From: Leishmania martiniquensis
Lineage: Eukaryota; Euglenozoa; Kinetoplastea; Trypanosomatida; Trypanosomatidae
Direction: 5' to 3'
Assembly (NCBI RefSeq): GCF_017916325.1
Contig: NC_090161.1
Span: 645,001 to 709,000, forward strand
Length of the DNA stretch: 64,000 bases
In this document: positions 48,601-58,863 of the stretch, piece after piece
Layout of the letters: each line of letters begins with the position of its first letter
How positions within the stretch are numbered: the first letter of the stretch is position 1
Made by a program: the position numbers and the translations under genes
The notes under the pieces: model-generated
Databases searched by the model: none
Told to the model about the DNA's origin: nothing
What the model saw: only the letters and a program-made list of their open reading frames with translations

Positions 48601-51600
48601 CCTGGCTTCGTTGGCGGTGCTGAACCTCTCTGACAACCTGCTCACAGTACGCGGATGTGTGCGGGTCATCTCAGCCTTTCTCTTGCACGACGAAGCCGCG
48701 ACCGATGTGGAAGCGGCGCGAAGCGACTCAGGGTTGCTGCCCGCCGCGGCCGCTGCTGATGGCCCTGTGCTCGTCGCGCACTTGACTGCCTTGGCACTGC
48801 AGCGCAACGCTGGCTTTGAAAGCGTCCGAAGCCACAACACGGTGGGCCGCGTGAACTGTGGCATTGGCAACGCCGCGGATGACACAGTGCTTCTGCGGCA
48901 AGTGTGCGCGGCTGCAGAGGCGGCGGTGCTGCGGCGCGCCAAGCTTCAATCTGCCGCACGCTCCCATCAGATACGTGCGAGTGGCAGAAACGGCTGCGCA
49001 AAGGCGAGAGCTGCAACCGAGGAGGAGGGTGTGCCTTCCTTGACAGTGTACTTTAGTGCGCCTAACCTGCCGGCAGACACATGGCCCGTTAGCAAGAGCG
49101 GTCCTAGCAGCCAGTGCCGTTCACCGGCTGCCTTATTGCCCACCGCGAGTGCAGGCGTTTTTTACGCCGGCTGCGATGAGGATGGTGACGTGTACTGCAC
49201 GTGCCCGTGTGGCCGCTTGTATGAACACAAGCGTGTGCCGGCACAGGTCTCGCAGAGAGAGGGCAGGAGCGGCGAAAGCCTGGCCTGCGCATCGCAGCAG
49301 CGGCCGAGGTGGCTATCAAGGGCAGTTTCGCCACCGCTCGCACGCGCGGCGACCGAGCGCGGAGGCGAAGCAGCCCGCGGCAGCGGCGGCGCTCTCGGCG
49401 CTACTGCGATGCAGCGAAGCTGCACAGAGGTTACTCCTCAACGCCGCCTTCTCGCCGCGCTGGACGCGCCGCGCGGTGCTGTCGCGAGCGAGTTAGTGCC
49501 TGTCGCTGCCAGCACCCGGGTAGGCAACGAGAACCCCAACGGACTGGTCAACACAACACCGCTGCATCATTTGCGGAACCCATCCAGCGGTGCAGTGACT
49601 GCGGCCGCCGTCGCCACCGCTCCAGTCTCCGCCTCGTCCCTCTCCTTGGTGCCATCGCCGTCTTCTGCCTCAATGTCTGCGGTGGCGGCAGCGCAGCGCA
49701 CCCCCGACGTAGCTGCCACTGGTGGTGATCCCTGCTTCGGGCCGGCGCCGCCGCCGCAACAGGCGGCCACCCTATCGTCACGCCGCGAGGCCGATCTTTC
49801 TGTCTCCAGCAGGGTGCCGTTTGGAGCACTTTTTATGAACAAGTCAGGGGAAGCCCCGCCGCTGGCCTTGGGAATACCGTGCGGCGCTGGCCTTGCGGAC
49901 ACCGCGTCTGTGGTGCCTGCGGATGTGGAGGGGGATATAAGCGATACACCTGCGTCGACCACTGCCAATGCAAAGCGCTTGGGTGGCCAGCGTGCGGGAT
50001 TGCGGCGCATTCGCACCTTCACACTCTCGTATGACCACCCAGCCGGGCATCTGCTATGCCGTGCGCTGAATGTGCTGCTGCGACCGGCTCCTGACGCTCT
50101 CGGCGAGGGAGCCCGTGCTGCGCTCGACGAGGACCTCCTCGCTGCCGTGAGGCGCCGATTGGCCGCTTCGACAAGGCGGCCAGCCCCTGAGCAAGGTGGC
50201 GATGACGATGGCAAGGCCGCGGACGCGCCCGCGGTGGTGGTGGAGGCGGTGCACTACCTTCCTCCTGAGCTGCCCTCAGTGACTGTGGCGAATAGTGTCC
50301 ACCCCGGCCAGCAAGGGGTGGAGGCCCACTGGATGCGCTTCGAGGTGAAAACGAACGAGCGGAAAGGGGCGATGGCGCAGCTGCTGCAGGCGGTGCTGAG
50401 CGTGCCGCTGTATGAGCAGCGCATGTGCTTTGGGCGGCTTCTGCGGTTTCTCTCGGAGCACGTACACTGCGGGGCGAAGCTGGCCGGCGAGCCAGTTACG
50501 GAGAACGCATGGGACCCGGTGCACGCAATCGAGCGAGCTGCGCGGTCATCGGCGGCGGTGCGGGCAAGGCTCGAGATCGCCTACGGCGGGAATGCAGTGA
50601 CTGCAGTGCACACAAGCCATCAGTGCCACGGCGTTGTCGATGCGACGTGCTCACGAAGAAAAGATGCCGGCTGTGATCGTGCGGCGGCAGCGGCCGGTGC
50701 AGCAGACCGCACCGATGGCACAACGTTTATTGTGCGCCTCGACCGCCTCTACGCCGCCTTGTGGCGAGAACTGGGGCTCCCAGTCGGCGACCAGATGGGG
50801 GGTACACCGCTGCATGCGCCTGTGTCTGCCGGCATCGGGAAAGGGGGGGAGGAGGCGCTGGTCGACAGCGGCCGTCGACTGTACTCGCTTGACCGGGCAG
50901 CTGGTGGCAGCGATGTGTACACGTCTCTGTCCACCCCGCGCGACGTTGCCTCGCATAGATCTTCGGAGGCCGCCGTCTCCCAGTCGCCACCACCGCCCGC
51001 CGCAGCGAGACAGCAGCGGCTCCCCGTGGTCAGTTTCTACGACGGTGTAGGCGCTGAGGCTAAGCCAAGGCAGCCGCAGGGCTTACCAGCATCCCTGCGG
51101 CGAGAGCAGCGCCCCGACCCCTTCGCACCTCCTGCAGCTTCTGACGGCGACCGAGGCAGCGCGGTGTGGGAAACGAGGAATCGCCAGGGCGTAGCGAGGG
51201 AGGAGGGGGGCGGGGAAACGTCAGCCGACTCGACAAGTGTGCAGACGCCCGAGAAGCAGCTCAATCATGCCTGCCGCACGGAGTCTGGCGGGGCTGCTGT
51301 GGCGCCTTCGCCATCGCCATTGGCGCTCGACAACTCGAACTCAAAGGTGCCGCCCCAAGATTTGCCACCGGTGGCCGTGGTGCTCACTGATCAGCTTATG
51401 GGGCCGCCGTCGCCTGCAGAGACACACCACGCATCCGGAGACGCAGTCGCGTCGCCGCTCTCTCCCCAGCAGCAGGTTTGCCGTTCTTCTATTCTGATGA
51501 CAGCGGAAGAGGAGAGGAGTCAGCACTGCTCGCGTGACAGCGGCGTTGAAGGGGAAGTGCCGTCTGCCGCGGCGTCTCGGCTGGGCGCCGGTAGCAGCGG

Positions 51601-54388
51601 CGGCGCTGGGCGTTCTGTAAAGAGGGGCGGTACCCCGTTGTTTCAGTCACTGCAGGAGCAGTTGGGGGGGCTCCAGCAAGCGCAGCCTGAGCCCATTGAC
51701 GTTGGCGCCACAGGCATGCAGGCCGAGGCGAAGGAGGACGAGGAGGACCTCGCCATTGCGCCTCCCATCCGAGTGCAGCGCCGCTCCAGCCAGCTAGTCG
51801 GCCGACTCAAGACCTTCACGCTCTCCTACACGCACCAGGAAGGGACGGCGGTCTGCCGCGCGTGGCGGCTGCTTCACACTACCACCCAGGTAAGCCAAAG
51901 CGGGAGCGCCGACTCGAACAGTGGCCTGAGTGACGCATTAGCGGAGGTCGCGACGCCGCTCTCGCCTCTCTCGCCCTCGGCCCCGCCGTCCCTGGTGGCT
52001 CTCGCAAAGAGGGCTCAAGAGTGCCTATGTGACGACTTCCTCGCTTTCTTGCAGCCACCCGACGAGGACACGGAACACGCCGTGCTGTCTGTGTTGCTGC
52101 ACTGCGACAGTGGCGCGGCGACGGCAATGCTGCAGGTACAGGTGCAGACGAACGAGCGCCGTGCCGTCTTGGCTGACCGGCTGCAGCACAGCAACCATGG
52201 CGTTCGTCGTGGTCTCGGAAGTAGCAGCTGCAGCGGCTTGGTGCCGCTCACTGTGCAGGAGGTGGACCGCTTTTACTTTCCGCGACTGACACGTCTGCTT
52301 CGCCAGCACAGAACCGTCGCTGACACAGCGGCGCAAATGCAGGCCTTCTTGCTGCCGCGCGCGGCGGTGCAGGCGCGGCTTCTTTCGAGCTACGGGAGCG
52401 TCGCGGCCCTCCTGCACTACTATCACGGCAGCCCGGCTGCGTTAGAGCACGAGCTGGGGGTCTCATCCTGGCAAGCGCTCATGGTGCCAGCGCCGCCGAG
52501 CGCCGCCATGGCGGGGAAGCTGGCGGAAGACTTCATGTCCCCGTCGCTGGCCGCGGACCAGGTACCGAGGCGCGGGAACGCGGCGGCAGGGGAGGCCGAC
52601 GTAGGCAGCGGCGAGCTCCCCGAAAGTAGCGCTTTAAGAGGCAGCAGCGACCCAGGTAAGGACACGCCGTGCATCCTTTCACATCGAGGAGTGAGCGCGA
52701 CCCCCAGTTCACCACCGCATTCCGTTACGGGAGGTGAGCGGCAGCGGTCTTGCTCGATCTCAGGCGGTGAAAGTGCTACTGGCGCCACCAAGCTGCAGGG
52801 TCGTCCGCCGCCCCATCCGCGCCGCCCGCCCACACCGCCTCACGCCATCACGCACACCAGCAGCGTCTCATTCGATGAGATCACGGATGAGCCGACGAGC
52901 GAGGCAGGCCCCGTTGTGGTGCTGCGCGGCACGACGCCGACCCCAACGCCGCGCTCGCCCTCCAGCACGCAGTCTCTGAACCCGCAGTACTTTCCTCTCA
53001 TGCACCGACAGGCGCTCTCGTCAACGCCGCCGTCGCCAGATGGCCGTCGGGAAAGGGGCTCCGACACGGGTGTGGTGTCGCCCTTGACAGCCGTGTCGAG
53101 CGCTGCCGCATCACCGAAGACCCCTCAGGTAGGCTTTCTACTAGAGCGCCCGGCAGCCACAGGGACGGCCACTGCACTGGAGAGTGCGCTCTCTCCTCTG
53201 CCTCTGCCACACTTCTCGCGTCAGCCTGCTGACGGCAAGGGCGCGGCGGCGGCAAAGGAGGAAGCCAATGACACGCAGTACAGCAGCAGTGGCCCCAGCG
53301 GCACCCAGGCCACGGCAGCCGCATCTGTCTCGTCGTCTTCACCGTTGGTAGCACCGCCGCCCAAGACGAAGTCTGCTGCTGGGAGCGGCGCCGGGGGCTC
53401 CCTGGCGGCCCAGCCTCGGCCACCGGCAGAGCGGAATCACTCCAACGCTGGCGGCAGCAGCAACGCCTGCTCATTGCCATCGCACCCAAGCCCGCGTGTG
53501 CCCGGGTCCACGACGGGCGCCGGCTCGGATCGGTGCGATTCGGAGTACGAGCGTGTCCTGGAGGGCAAGTACAAGCGCCTAATGAGGGTGGCGTATGACG
53601 GGGTGGCCCGCGGCAGCGTCCCGCTAGACCCGCATCATCAGCAGAAGACCGTCATTGGCCGTGGCAGCTGGGGCGGGCAGAAGGTAGAGCTTTCGTTGGA
53701 GTGGGAAATACTGTTTGTGCTGACGTTCGAGAAGAGTCGCAAGCTTGGCCGAAGCTCACGGCGAGCGCAGATGCTGGTGCACCCGGTGGGCTGCGGCTTC
53801 GAGTGCGCGGCGGGGGACGATCTACGACGCACCGCCTCCAGTGGCACCTACGGCGTTGACGCCTCCTCCCTACTCTCGTGCGCCATCAACGGCGAGCCGG
53901 GCGACGGCGGCCACCACTCGTCGGCAACGCCATTGTCAAAGGAGCCACGGAAGAGGGAGTCGTCCAAGTCGGCGGCGTCGCACCTTATCATAACGATTCA
54001 GCGGCCGTTCACCCCGGACGAGGTCGGCTCTTCTTCGCAGGCCATGGAGGAGACACTCATGGCTGGCGCGCTGCTCACTGTCTCGTCGTCGTCGAAGGCG
54101 GCAAGGCTCCTCGGAGGCGGTAGCGATGATGCCAGCACCACTTCGCGAGTGAGCGCCGGTGTGAACCAGGCGGCACAGGAGTATGTGCTACAGCTATGCC
54201 AACCCGCCCTCACCCTCGACATCGAGATGAAGAGCTCCAAGCGCGTACAAGAGGCGCTCCGCCTCTTGAAGAACAGCATTCGACGCGCTACACAAGCAGT
54301 GAGGAAGTCGATGCTGAACGCCCACATACCGCCACCAGCCCAGGCGCTGTCATCCACACCTGCAGCTCATCATGGACCATTCAGTTAG
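45608..54388 (+). CDS. Giant leucine-rich-repeat protein with duplicated unknown domain
   Basis: 2926 residues from ATG 45608, ending at TAG 54386-54388. Residues 1-440 are Ser/Ala/Arg-rich and probably disordered. Leucine-rich repeats of the ribonuclease-inhibitor type follow in two blocks: about 475-640 (VALDLTCCRMRRDQW, LEVLRLVQMGLGDEE, LRVLDLSGNAVTQRSC, LEEVRLLGNPLKDYGM) and about 965-1030 (VRELHLNSTGLTDAGALGL, LAVLNLSDNLLTVRG). A domain unfamiliar to me occurs twice, at about 1465-1680 and about 2060-2300. Each copy begins R-[IL]-[RK]-TFTLSYxH, continues with CRA, then V-[KQ]-TNER, then V-[RQ]-ARL-x-x-x-YG. The C-terminal part (about 2640-2926) has an ordered block (EYERVLEGKYKRLMRVAYDG, EWEILFVLTFEKSRKLG) and a final helix rich in Arg/Lys. 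No membrane segment, kinase or GTPase motif is visible. LRR blocks suggest protein binding, perhaps cytoskeletal or flagellar as for many trypanosomatid LRR proteins, but that is a guess. Confidence 0.85.
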   Translation: MSSSLAEPARLLLHSFTVAAAPQALSVSDAEDEDRANGTGRTDEHDAASQAHAMMSTPALALSAEAPLEIEEEPRPSGVAPQPAPAPPVSSHTASSTRAASAERLSASLVDTGLHSRLHSFSALHLRRPMRRARLESQTDSVSNSGDDLSGTSAAPVSWRSSLSRAARASLPTPALHGAGHAATTVSALHSEKGSSDFSKQLGRSPAGAFTPHIRYRTSASASPEPPATASWSFMSTAKTSAKRDGEGKHCCASPVRGVSAEWTPQASFLSSGAGAPLPGSSAPTWSSFLQSRCNVQGAAFVSPLPSVLAAARKGGSTVSTTSSAGGTSTRSARVVTLCVPAEAAIQEDVDATRRTRRCSGFSVRSTPSTTMAATHPVSAAWMRQERQNQVLRRGRSDTADEAVATADLTRSRSHASVHHVELGARAELNAAAEPMADGHLTLRSLTEEYSCFSAEGTTGWVGLQMHLRRHTQSSHIVALDLTCCRMRRDQWTWFAEHVLPELRALEVLRLVQMGLGDEEVAELARGSCGLSAAADGRRASGRRWRQGSSPAIRHGGDGGGAGSGSRGPAVDSPPLPHLRVLDLSGNAVTQRSCTHLGKMMLWMAGALEEVRLLGNPLKDYGMQTLSVYVAKLNLDSLVRDPSLFPAALREHCAQASQKCQRRHARRSGIAGSTLSSRQSAAAAGAWHTGYRKGEAEEDSLDPVAELRLGPVLLDLRDCRASVHGLSDMLAAASRAHRLRVLVLSHNVAGVTSLLPLPASAYREVEDLSKGEATELEEREARVRGRDGGSALPRQRLPPLRLRLAKTPLIYSGALMRHQQAAFSDVTALATPCALSTLVFHGVPLSQTCSPVGFRDLLLNIFFSCPRLDLTDFSDTFERSLVPSEAQRALLAETNRWDMAEQRARGPEQLRAPHMYSEDQSGSEFVLASATVSGQTRLGDIFGELMAHAAFHAMARHRLAPAAFLHVRELHLNSTGLTDAGALGLCISVQRGRSQTGILASLAVLNLSDNLLTVRGCVRVISAFLLHDEAATDVEAARSDSGLLPAAAAADGPVLVAHLTALALQRNAGFESVRSHNTVGRVNCGIGNAADDTVLLRQVCAAAEAAVLRRAKLQSAARSHQIRASGRNGCAKARAATEEEGVPSLTVYFSAPNLPADTWPVSKSGPSSQCRSPAALLPTASAGVFYAGCDEDGDVYCTCPCGRLYEHKRVPAQVSQREGRSGESLACASQQRPRWLSRAVSPPLARAATERGGEAARGSGGALGATAMQRSCTEVTPQRRLLAALDAPRGAVASELVPVAASTRVGNENPNGLVNTTPLHHLRNPSSGAVTAAAVATAPVSASSLSLVPSPSSASMSAVAAAQRTPDVAATGGDPCFGPAPPPQQAATLSSRREADLSVSSRVPFGALFMNKSGEAPPLALGIPCGAGLADTASVVPADVEGDISDTPASTTANAKRLGGQRAGLRRIRTFTLSYDHPAGHLLCRALNVLLRPAPDALGEGARAALDEDLLAAVRRRLAASTRRPAPEQGGDDDGKAADAPAVVVEAVHYLPPELPSVTVANSVHPGQQGVEAHWMRFEVKTNERKGAMAQLLQAVLSVPLYEQRMCFGRLLRFLSEHVHCGAKLAGEPVTENAWDPVHAIERAARSSAAVRARLEIAYGGNAVTAVHTSHQCHGVVDATCSRRKDAGCDRAAAAAGAADRTDGTTFIVRLDRLYAALWRELGLPVGDQMGGTPLHAPVSAGIGKGGEEALVDSGRRLYSLDRAAGGSDVYTSLSTPRDVASHRSSEAAVSQSPPPPAAARQQRLPVVSFYDGVGAEAKPRQPQGLPASLRREQRPDPFAPPAASDGDRGSAVWETRNRQGVAREEGGGETSADSTSVQTPEKQLNHACRTESGGAAVAPSPSPLALDNSNSKVPPQDLPPVAVVLTDQLMGPPSPAETHHASGDAVASPLSPQQQVCRSSILMTAEEERSQHCSRDSGVEGEVPSAAASRLGAGSSGGAGRSVKRGGTPLFQSLQEQLGGLQQAQPEPIDVGATGMQAEAKEDEEDLAIAPPIRVQRRSSQLVGRLKTFTLSYTHQEGTAVCRAWRLLHTTTQVSQSGSADSNSGLSDALAEVATPLSPLSPSAPPSLVALAKRAQECLCDDFLAFLQPPDEDTEHAVLSVLLHCDSGAATAMLQVQVQTNERRAVLADRLQHSNHGVRRGLGSSSCSGLVPLTVQEVDRFYFPRLTRLLRQHRTVADTAAQMQAFLLPRAAVQARLLSSYGSVAALLHYYHGSPAALEHELGVSSWQALMVPAPPSAAMAGKLAEDFMSPSLAADQVPRRGNAAAGEADVGSGELPESSALRGSSDPGKDTPCILSHRGVSATPSSPPHSVTGGERQRSCSISGGESATGATKLQGRPPPHPRRPPTPPHAITHTSSVSFDEITDEPTSEAGPVVVLRGTTPTPTPRSPSSTQSLNPQYFPLMHRQALSSTPPSPDGRRERGSDTGVVSPLTAVSSAAASPKTPQVGFLLERPAATGTATALESALSPLPLPHFSRQPADGKGAAAAKEEANDTQYSSSGPSGTQATAAASVSSSSPLVAPPPKTKSAAGSGAGGSLAAQPRPPAERNHSNAGGSSNACSLPSHPSPRVPGSTTGAGSDRCDSEYERVLEGKYKRLMRVAYDGVARGSVPLDPHHQQKTVIGRGSWGGQKVELSLEWEILFVLTFEKSRKLGRSSRRAQMLVHPVGCGFECAAGDDLRRTASSGTYGVDASSLLSCAINGEPGDGGHHSSATPLSKEPRKRESSKSAASHLIITIQRPFTPDEVGSSSQAMEETLMAGALLTVSSSSKAARLLGGGSDDASTTSRVSAGVNQAAQEYVLQLCQPALTLDIEMKSSKRVQEALRLLKNSIRRATQAVRKSMLNAHIPPPAQALSSTPAAHHGPFS

Positions 54389-55575
54389 CCGTGCGGCGAT
54401 GCGGAGTAGCTTCTGAGCGCAGGCTGCATACAGGAGGCAGTACAGGCTTTCCCAAGAGGTGTGCTGCTGTGGCTCGGTGCCTGGGATGCTGCGCTTTGGG
54501 CGTCGGCTACGGCTTCCGCTCTCGCCTGTCGCTCTCTGTGTCGGGTGCTCTCGTGCAGGGCCTCTGTCCTGTGGGCGTCCCCATCGATTCTTTCTCCGGA
54601 GGCGTCCGCGGGCCGCCTTGTCTTCGCGTGCGCTCTCCCCCTCTTTCGCCCCTCCCCTACGGTGCGCGCGTTTGGCATCACACCTGCCCAGGATGTCTGC
54701 CGGCGGAAGCTGTACTGGCACAGGCGCCCGTGCACGCTCTCTCGAACGTGGGTGCTGAGGGTGTGGGAGGGGGGAGAGAGCGCGCAAGAGAGGAGGCGAA
54801 TACGCCAATCGGGTCCCCGTCTCGGAATGGTGGCGCGTGCGTGCCGTTGGCGGCTCTCATCCGTTCAGCGTGACGGTTTCTCTATGACCATCCCCCCCAA
54901 AAAATGAAATGCCGCTGGACGATGCCGTCACCACACCGACTTCGCTGCCCCCCCTTTCTTCCCTCTTCGCATCTGTGCCGCGGTGGCTGCGGGCTGTGCA
55001 CCCCACCGGAGCGCAAGGGTGCTTGGCTCGTCGCAACGCGTTGAGGTGTAGCGAGAGGAGGGTGGCACTCGCTTCGATGCTTCGACGACGACTGCTGGCC
55101 ATGTAAGCCGTTAGCGTCACCCTCTCTCCCCTCTCTTTCTCTCTTTCTCTTTCTCTGCGCTCTCCCGCTTATCCTTTGGTTTGTCAACGGGGGACGCCCA
55201 CGCGCGTCGCTGGCCTGTGCGTGCGGGCTTACCCCTCGTGCGTACACCGACGCGCATACGCGCCATTGACTGCCTCGGCATTTGGAAAACGCGCATGTCG
55301 CCTCCCCCCATCTGCGCACATCACACACATCACACACACACACGTGATGCACGGTTCTTCTCTGTATTCGGGTGGGCTCTCTTCATCGCCATTGTTCACC
55401 TCTTTCCCGCCACACGAGAGCGAGCGACGGAGTGAGAGAGAGAGAAGGGGTGTGAACGGAGTGGAAGGCGCTCTCATCTCTGTCTGTTGTGGCCGCGCAA
55501 GCAAGTGCTCGTGTGTATTGTGTGTGTGTGTAGGCTGTTCCGCCTTGATTTGCTGACGGTATTGCTGCCGCTGTC
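54389..55575. other. Intergenic region, LRR giant to TCAIM-like gene
   Basis: 1.2 kb without a supported gene. It has a C-rich tract then T-rich tracts (55125-55155), CA repeats near 55322-55342, and a GT run ending TGTGTAG near 55534 that could be a splice acceptor about 45 bases before the next ATG. Confidence 0.55.
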
Positions 55576-57771
55576 ATGTACAAAAAGGCGCTGAACGCAT
55601 TTTTTCTGAAGGTGCACCCGGACTTTTTTCACGACAATGTGCAGCAGCAAACAGTGAACCAAAACGCTGTGGCGCAGCTTAACGAGCTACTCGCGTGGGC
55701 GAGAGAGTTCAAGCAAGGGGCGCTGCGCCCACCACCAGCCACGTCCATCTCCTTCACATTTTACCGCCGCATGGACGACAGCGAGGGAGGCGGCGGCGCC
55801 GCCGCCGCGCACGCGAGTCACCCTGGGAGCAGCGGAGGCGAAGGAGACAGCCACGGTGAGCGATCGAGGGGGGAGTCTTTCTTCGCCAAGCAAGTGCAGC
55901 AGGCGGAAGGGCGGACTGCGGATGGCAATGGCTCTGACAGCGCTGGCGGCGACGGCCGCGGGCCACTGCGCCAAGACTCCCGAGCGACGACCCTCATCCG
56001 CTCCACCTTCGAGCTTCCGCCGGGATTCGTCGCAAACGAGTCGAACCGTGGACTGGTAGAGCGCTCGGTGAACAAGTTCTTGCGCGACTTGCTGCGCCGC
56101 GCCGAGTGTATCGACTCAGTGACGGAGTCGATGTCTGTCGCGGAAGACGCGGCAGCAGCGCGACAAGAGGCAAAGCCGTTGCGTCGTCGCCGAGCAGACC
56201 CGCGGGCGCAGGCCAAGCGCGGCGGCAAGACGCTGCTGGACGAGGCGAGCGAGGCCATGACGGTGCAGTGGACGCTGACAAGTGTGCCCTCGCTGGAGGA
56301 GCTGATGGATGCCGATCAGGTGCTGTTCTCAAAGACACTGTCCCCGTCGCAGTGCTCCGCCGCTTTACAGACGCTGCGCACCTCTCTTGGCGAGCTGCAC
56401 TACGATCAGTGGAGCTCGATGCCGCTGATTATCGATGACCACTTTTCGATCGGTGCCGAAATCACGGGTGGCCTGACAGTTCCGTGGGACTTCACGGCGG
56501 TGCAGTTTGTCAGCTTCCTTCACCAGAACGCCGCTGCCATCGCGCAGTGTCGCGCACTTGCGACGGCGTTCGCAACGGAAGTGGAGCGGCTTATTGCGGA
56601 GCTGTGCACGGCGCTGGAGCTGGACGACGTCCTCATTTCGTGCTCGCACAAGGAGGCAATGGGTGTGCTACGGCTGCTGCATCGCAACAAGGAGTTGCTG
56701 TACGGGTACGGGCTTATAAACCTGACGCTCGAGCTTGGCATGCGCCACGCCACGCGCGCCAACGGCGTCGTTGTCGTTGACGTGTCCATGAAGACGACGG
56801 ACGAGCTCCGCGAATGGCTTCGGGCGCTCCACGGCAAGCTTGACCTGCAGCGAAAGCTTTACAGCGTGTCGAAGCAGATGCTCGAGACGACGATGTGGCA
56901 CCTGAAAGAGTTCCGCGACATGGTGGAGCCAGGCGGCGTGGACGCCTTCGTAAACAACGATTGCACATACGCGCAGCGGCTGTCGTGGGCAAAGGAGCTC
57001 TTCCGTATCGGCCCTGCCCTGGCGCACTGGGATTGGCAAGAGTTCACGTTCCTCCTGAGTCCGGAGCTTGATGTGGACTGGCGTCGGCATCAGCTACTGC
57101 TCCCACACAACTTCGACGGCGACGCCCTTGTTCGTTACATCGAGGAAGTGCAGCAGGGCGCAAAAGAGAAGGCGAAAGAGGCGCTCCTGCGCGCCAGTGC
57201 GATGCGTCGGCTCTCAGACGAGGAGCTCCGTGCGCAGGCGCACGCCGCAGAGATGCAGGTGAGCGGCAATATGGGCGAGGCCGAAATGGATGAGCAGGCG
57301 CGGCAGCAGCATCGAGATGACCCGCTCGTGCCTGGGATGAGGCCGGTATCGGAGGCGATGCGGCATCTCTACCGTCAATCGTCGCCGCACATGGACGAAT
57401 ACATGACTTCGAGCGAGGACAGCGTGGACCCTCTTAGCGTCGAGCGTCCTCTTTCGCATGCGGTCACGTTCAACAGCGACACAGAGGCGGAGGAGCAGCT
57501 CAAGTGGGAGGGCTTCTACCAGGAGCCATACGTGGATCAGATGCCAACCGGTGACCTTGACGACATGGCGCACACGTACCGCCTCACGAACCGCTGGCAT
57601 CGCGAGGCGGCGGCGAAGAAGCTGCTGGAGGAGTTGCAGTCCACGTACGGCAAGAAGAGTCGCCGATTCGACTACCAGAAGATGGGTGATGTGCTGGAGA
57701 TCAACAATGCCCGCGTACAGCCGAAGGGATTTCCTGTGCTGGCGCGAGGAATGAAGCCGCGCGAGGGATAG
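55576..57771 (+). CDS. TCAIM-like protein (DUF4460/DUF4461 family)
   Basis: 731 residues from ATG 55576. The N-terminus, YKKALNAFFLKVHPDFFHDN followed by NQNAVAQLNELLAW and SISFTFYRR, matches DUF4460 (PF14687), the start of T-cell activation inhibitor, mitochondrial (TCAIM). The family has LRPFYFAVHPDFF, NENSLxxLNxYL and LTFYVR in the same order. The HPD tripeptide and flanking helix resemble a DnaJ J-domain. Around residues 283-305, IDDHFSIGAEITGGLTVPWDF resembles the TCAIM C-terminal DUF4461 segment (ISHFYSVxxxGxLCIPWxW). The protein then continues for about 430 residues with helical, charged sequence (a KEKAKEALLRASAMRRLSDE coiled coil near 540) and a C-terminal block (YRLTNRWHREAAAKKLLEEL) not present in TCAIM. 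Human TCAIM is mitochondrial. No clear import signal is seen here because the DUF starts at residue 3, so the true start might lie elsewhere or the protein may not be imported. Confidence 0.7.
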   Translation: MYKKALNAFFLKVHPDFFHDNVQQQTVNQNAVAQLNELLAWAREFKQGALRPPPATSISFTFYRRMDDSEGGGGAAAAHASHPGSSGGEGDSHGERSRGESFFAKQVQQAEGRTADGNGSDSAGGDGRGPLRQDSRATTLIRSTFELPPGFVANESNRGLVERSVNKFLRDLLRRAECIDSVTESMSVAEDAAAARQEAKPLRRRRADPRAQAKRGGKTLLDEASEAMTVQWTLTSVPSLEELMDADQVLFSKTLSPSQCSAALQTLRTSLGELHYDQWSSMPLIIDDHFSIGAEITGGLTVPWDFTAVQFVSFLHQNAAAIAQCRALATAFATEVERLIAELCTALELDDVLISCSHKEAMGVLRLLHRNKELLYGYGLINLTLELGMRHATRANGVVVVDVSMKTTDELREWLRALHGKLDLQRKLYSVSKQMLETTMWHLKEFRDMVEPGGVDAFVNNDCTYAQRLSWAKELFRIGPALAHWDWQEFTFLLSPELDVDWRRHQLLLPHNFDGDALVRYIEEVQQGAKEKAKEALLRASAMRRLSDEELRAQAHAAEMQVSGNMGEAEMDEQARQQHRDDPLVPGMRPVSEAMRHLYRQSSPHMDEYMTSSEDSVDPLSVERPLSHAVTFNSDTEAEEQLKWEGFYQEPYVDQMPTGDLDDMAHTYRLTNRWHREAAAKKLLEELQSTYGKKSRRFDYQKMGDVLEINNARVQPKGFPVLARGMKPREG

Positions 57772-58863
57772 CGAAAGCCAATCGACGCAAGCCGAAAGCG
57801 ATCGAGTAATCGCAACAGCCTCCCCCTATTTTCCCCGCAGCGGGTCTCTTCATCTGAGTGACTTCGCCGATGGAGGAAGAGCGCCCTTCGTATCGCTCGA
57901 TGCGCTGCTGCTTAACCGTCCAAAGCACACATCTGGTGCCTTTTTGCACGCCAGTGCGGATCGCTCTCCCGTTATGGGACGATGCCCTTTCCCTTTTTTT
58001 TTCGCAGTGCCGTCTTTGTACGCGCCCCTCCTCTCTGCCTCTAATCGCCTAAGCGGATGGAGACCAAAAGCATTCACATAAGCACACGAGCACATTTATG
58101 AGGGCAGATGTGCCCCGTCCCCTCTTCTCGACTAGTCCTGTGTGTCTCGCGCGCCCTTTCTCTTTCGCTCATTTTTCCTCCACCGCTTCTCCTCTTTTCT
58201 TATGTTCTACTCCACTACAGAGCGGATGTGGCAGTGGCAGCGTACACACACACACACGACACACACACAACACAGCGTAAGACGAGAAAAAACACAAATG
58301 AGGGGGGAAAGGGAAAGAAAAAAGGGGAATGCAGATGTGTGCTGATGGCGTGCCACATGTGAGACAGCGGGGCGCGCATGCTCGTGTGTGGGCTCGTGCG
58401 CGTGGGTGGGCCTGCCTATGCGTGGGTTGACAGCGCGCGCCTCCGTCAGCAGCGGCCAGCACCAAAAAAACACAGTACTGTACTCTTCTCCCCACCAACT
58501 GCCGAGGAGAGAGCCGCTTGTCCACCGGCGTGAGGACGACGGAAAGGGGTGCCGGCTCCAAAGGAGCAGCCGATGCTCGCCTACGCTATTTCACACCTCT
58601 ACATCTCCTGTGACCGACGCCTGCCTTCGAAGCTTCGAAACGACGCACCAGCAGTGGCTGCTGTGGCGGGCGCTGACAGGCGGTTCATCTCTCTAAGGAT
58701 AGTGTAGAGAGAGGGGGGAGGATGAAGCAAAAGTGGATGACTCCCGCCAACACGGATTCGAAACGCTTTCCTGGACACACGAAAGTGAGCGACATCGAGC
58801 GGAGGCCCGCAGGTGGCGGCAAATTACTATTGGCACACGGAGTGCTCAGCGACGATACAAACC

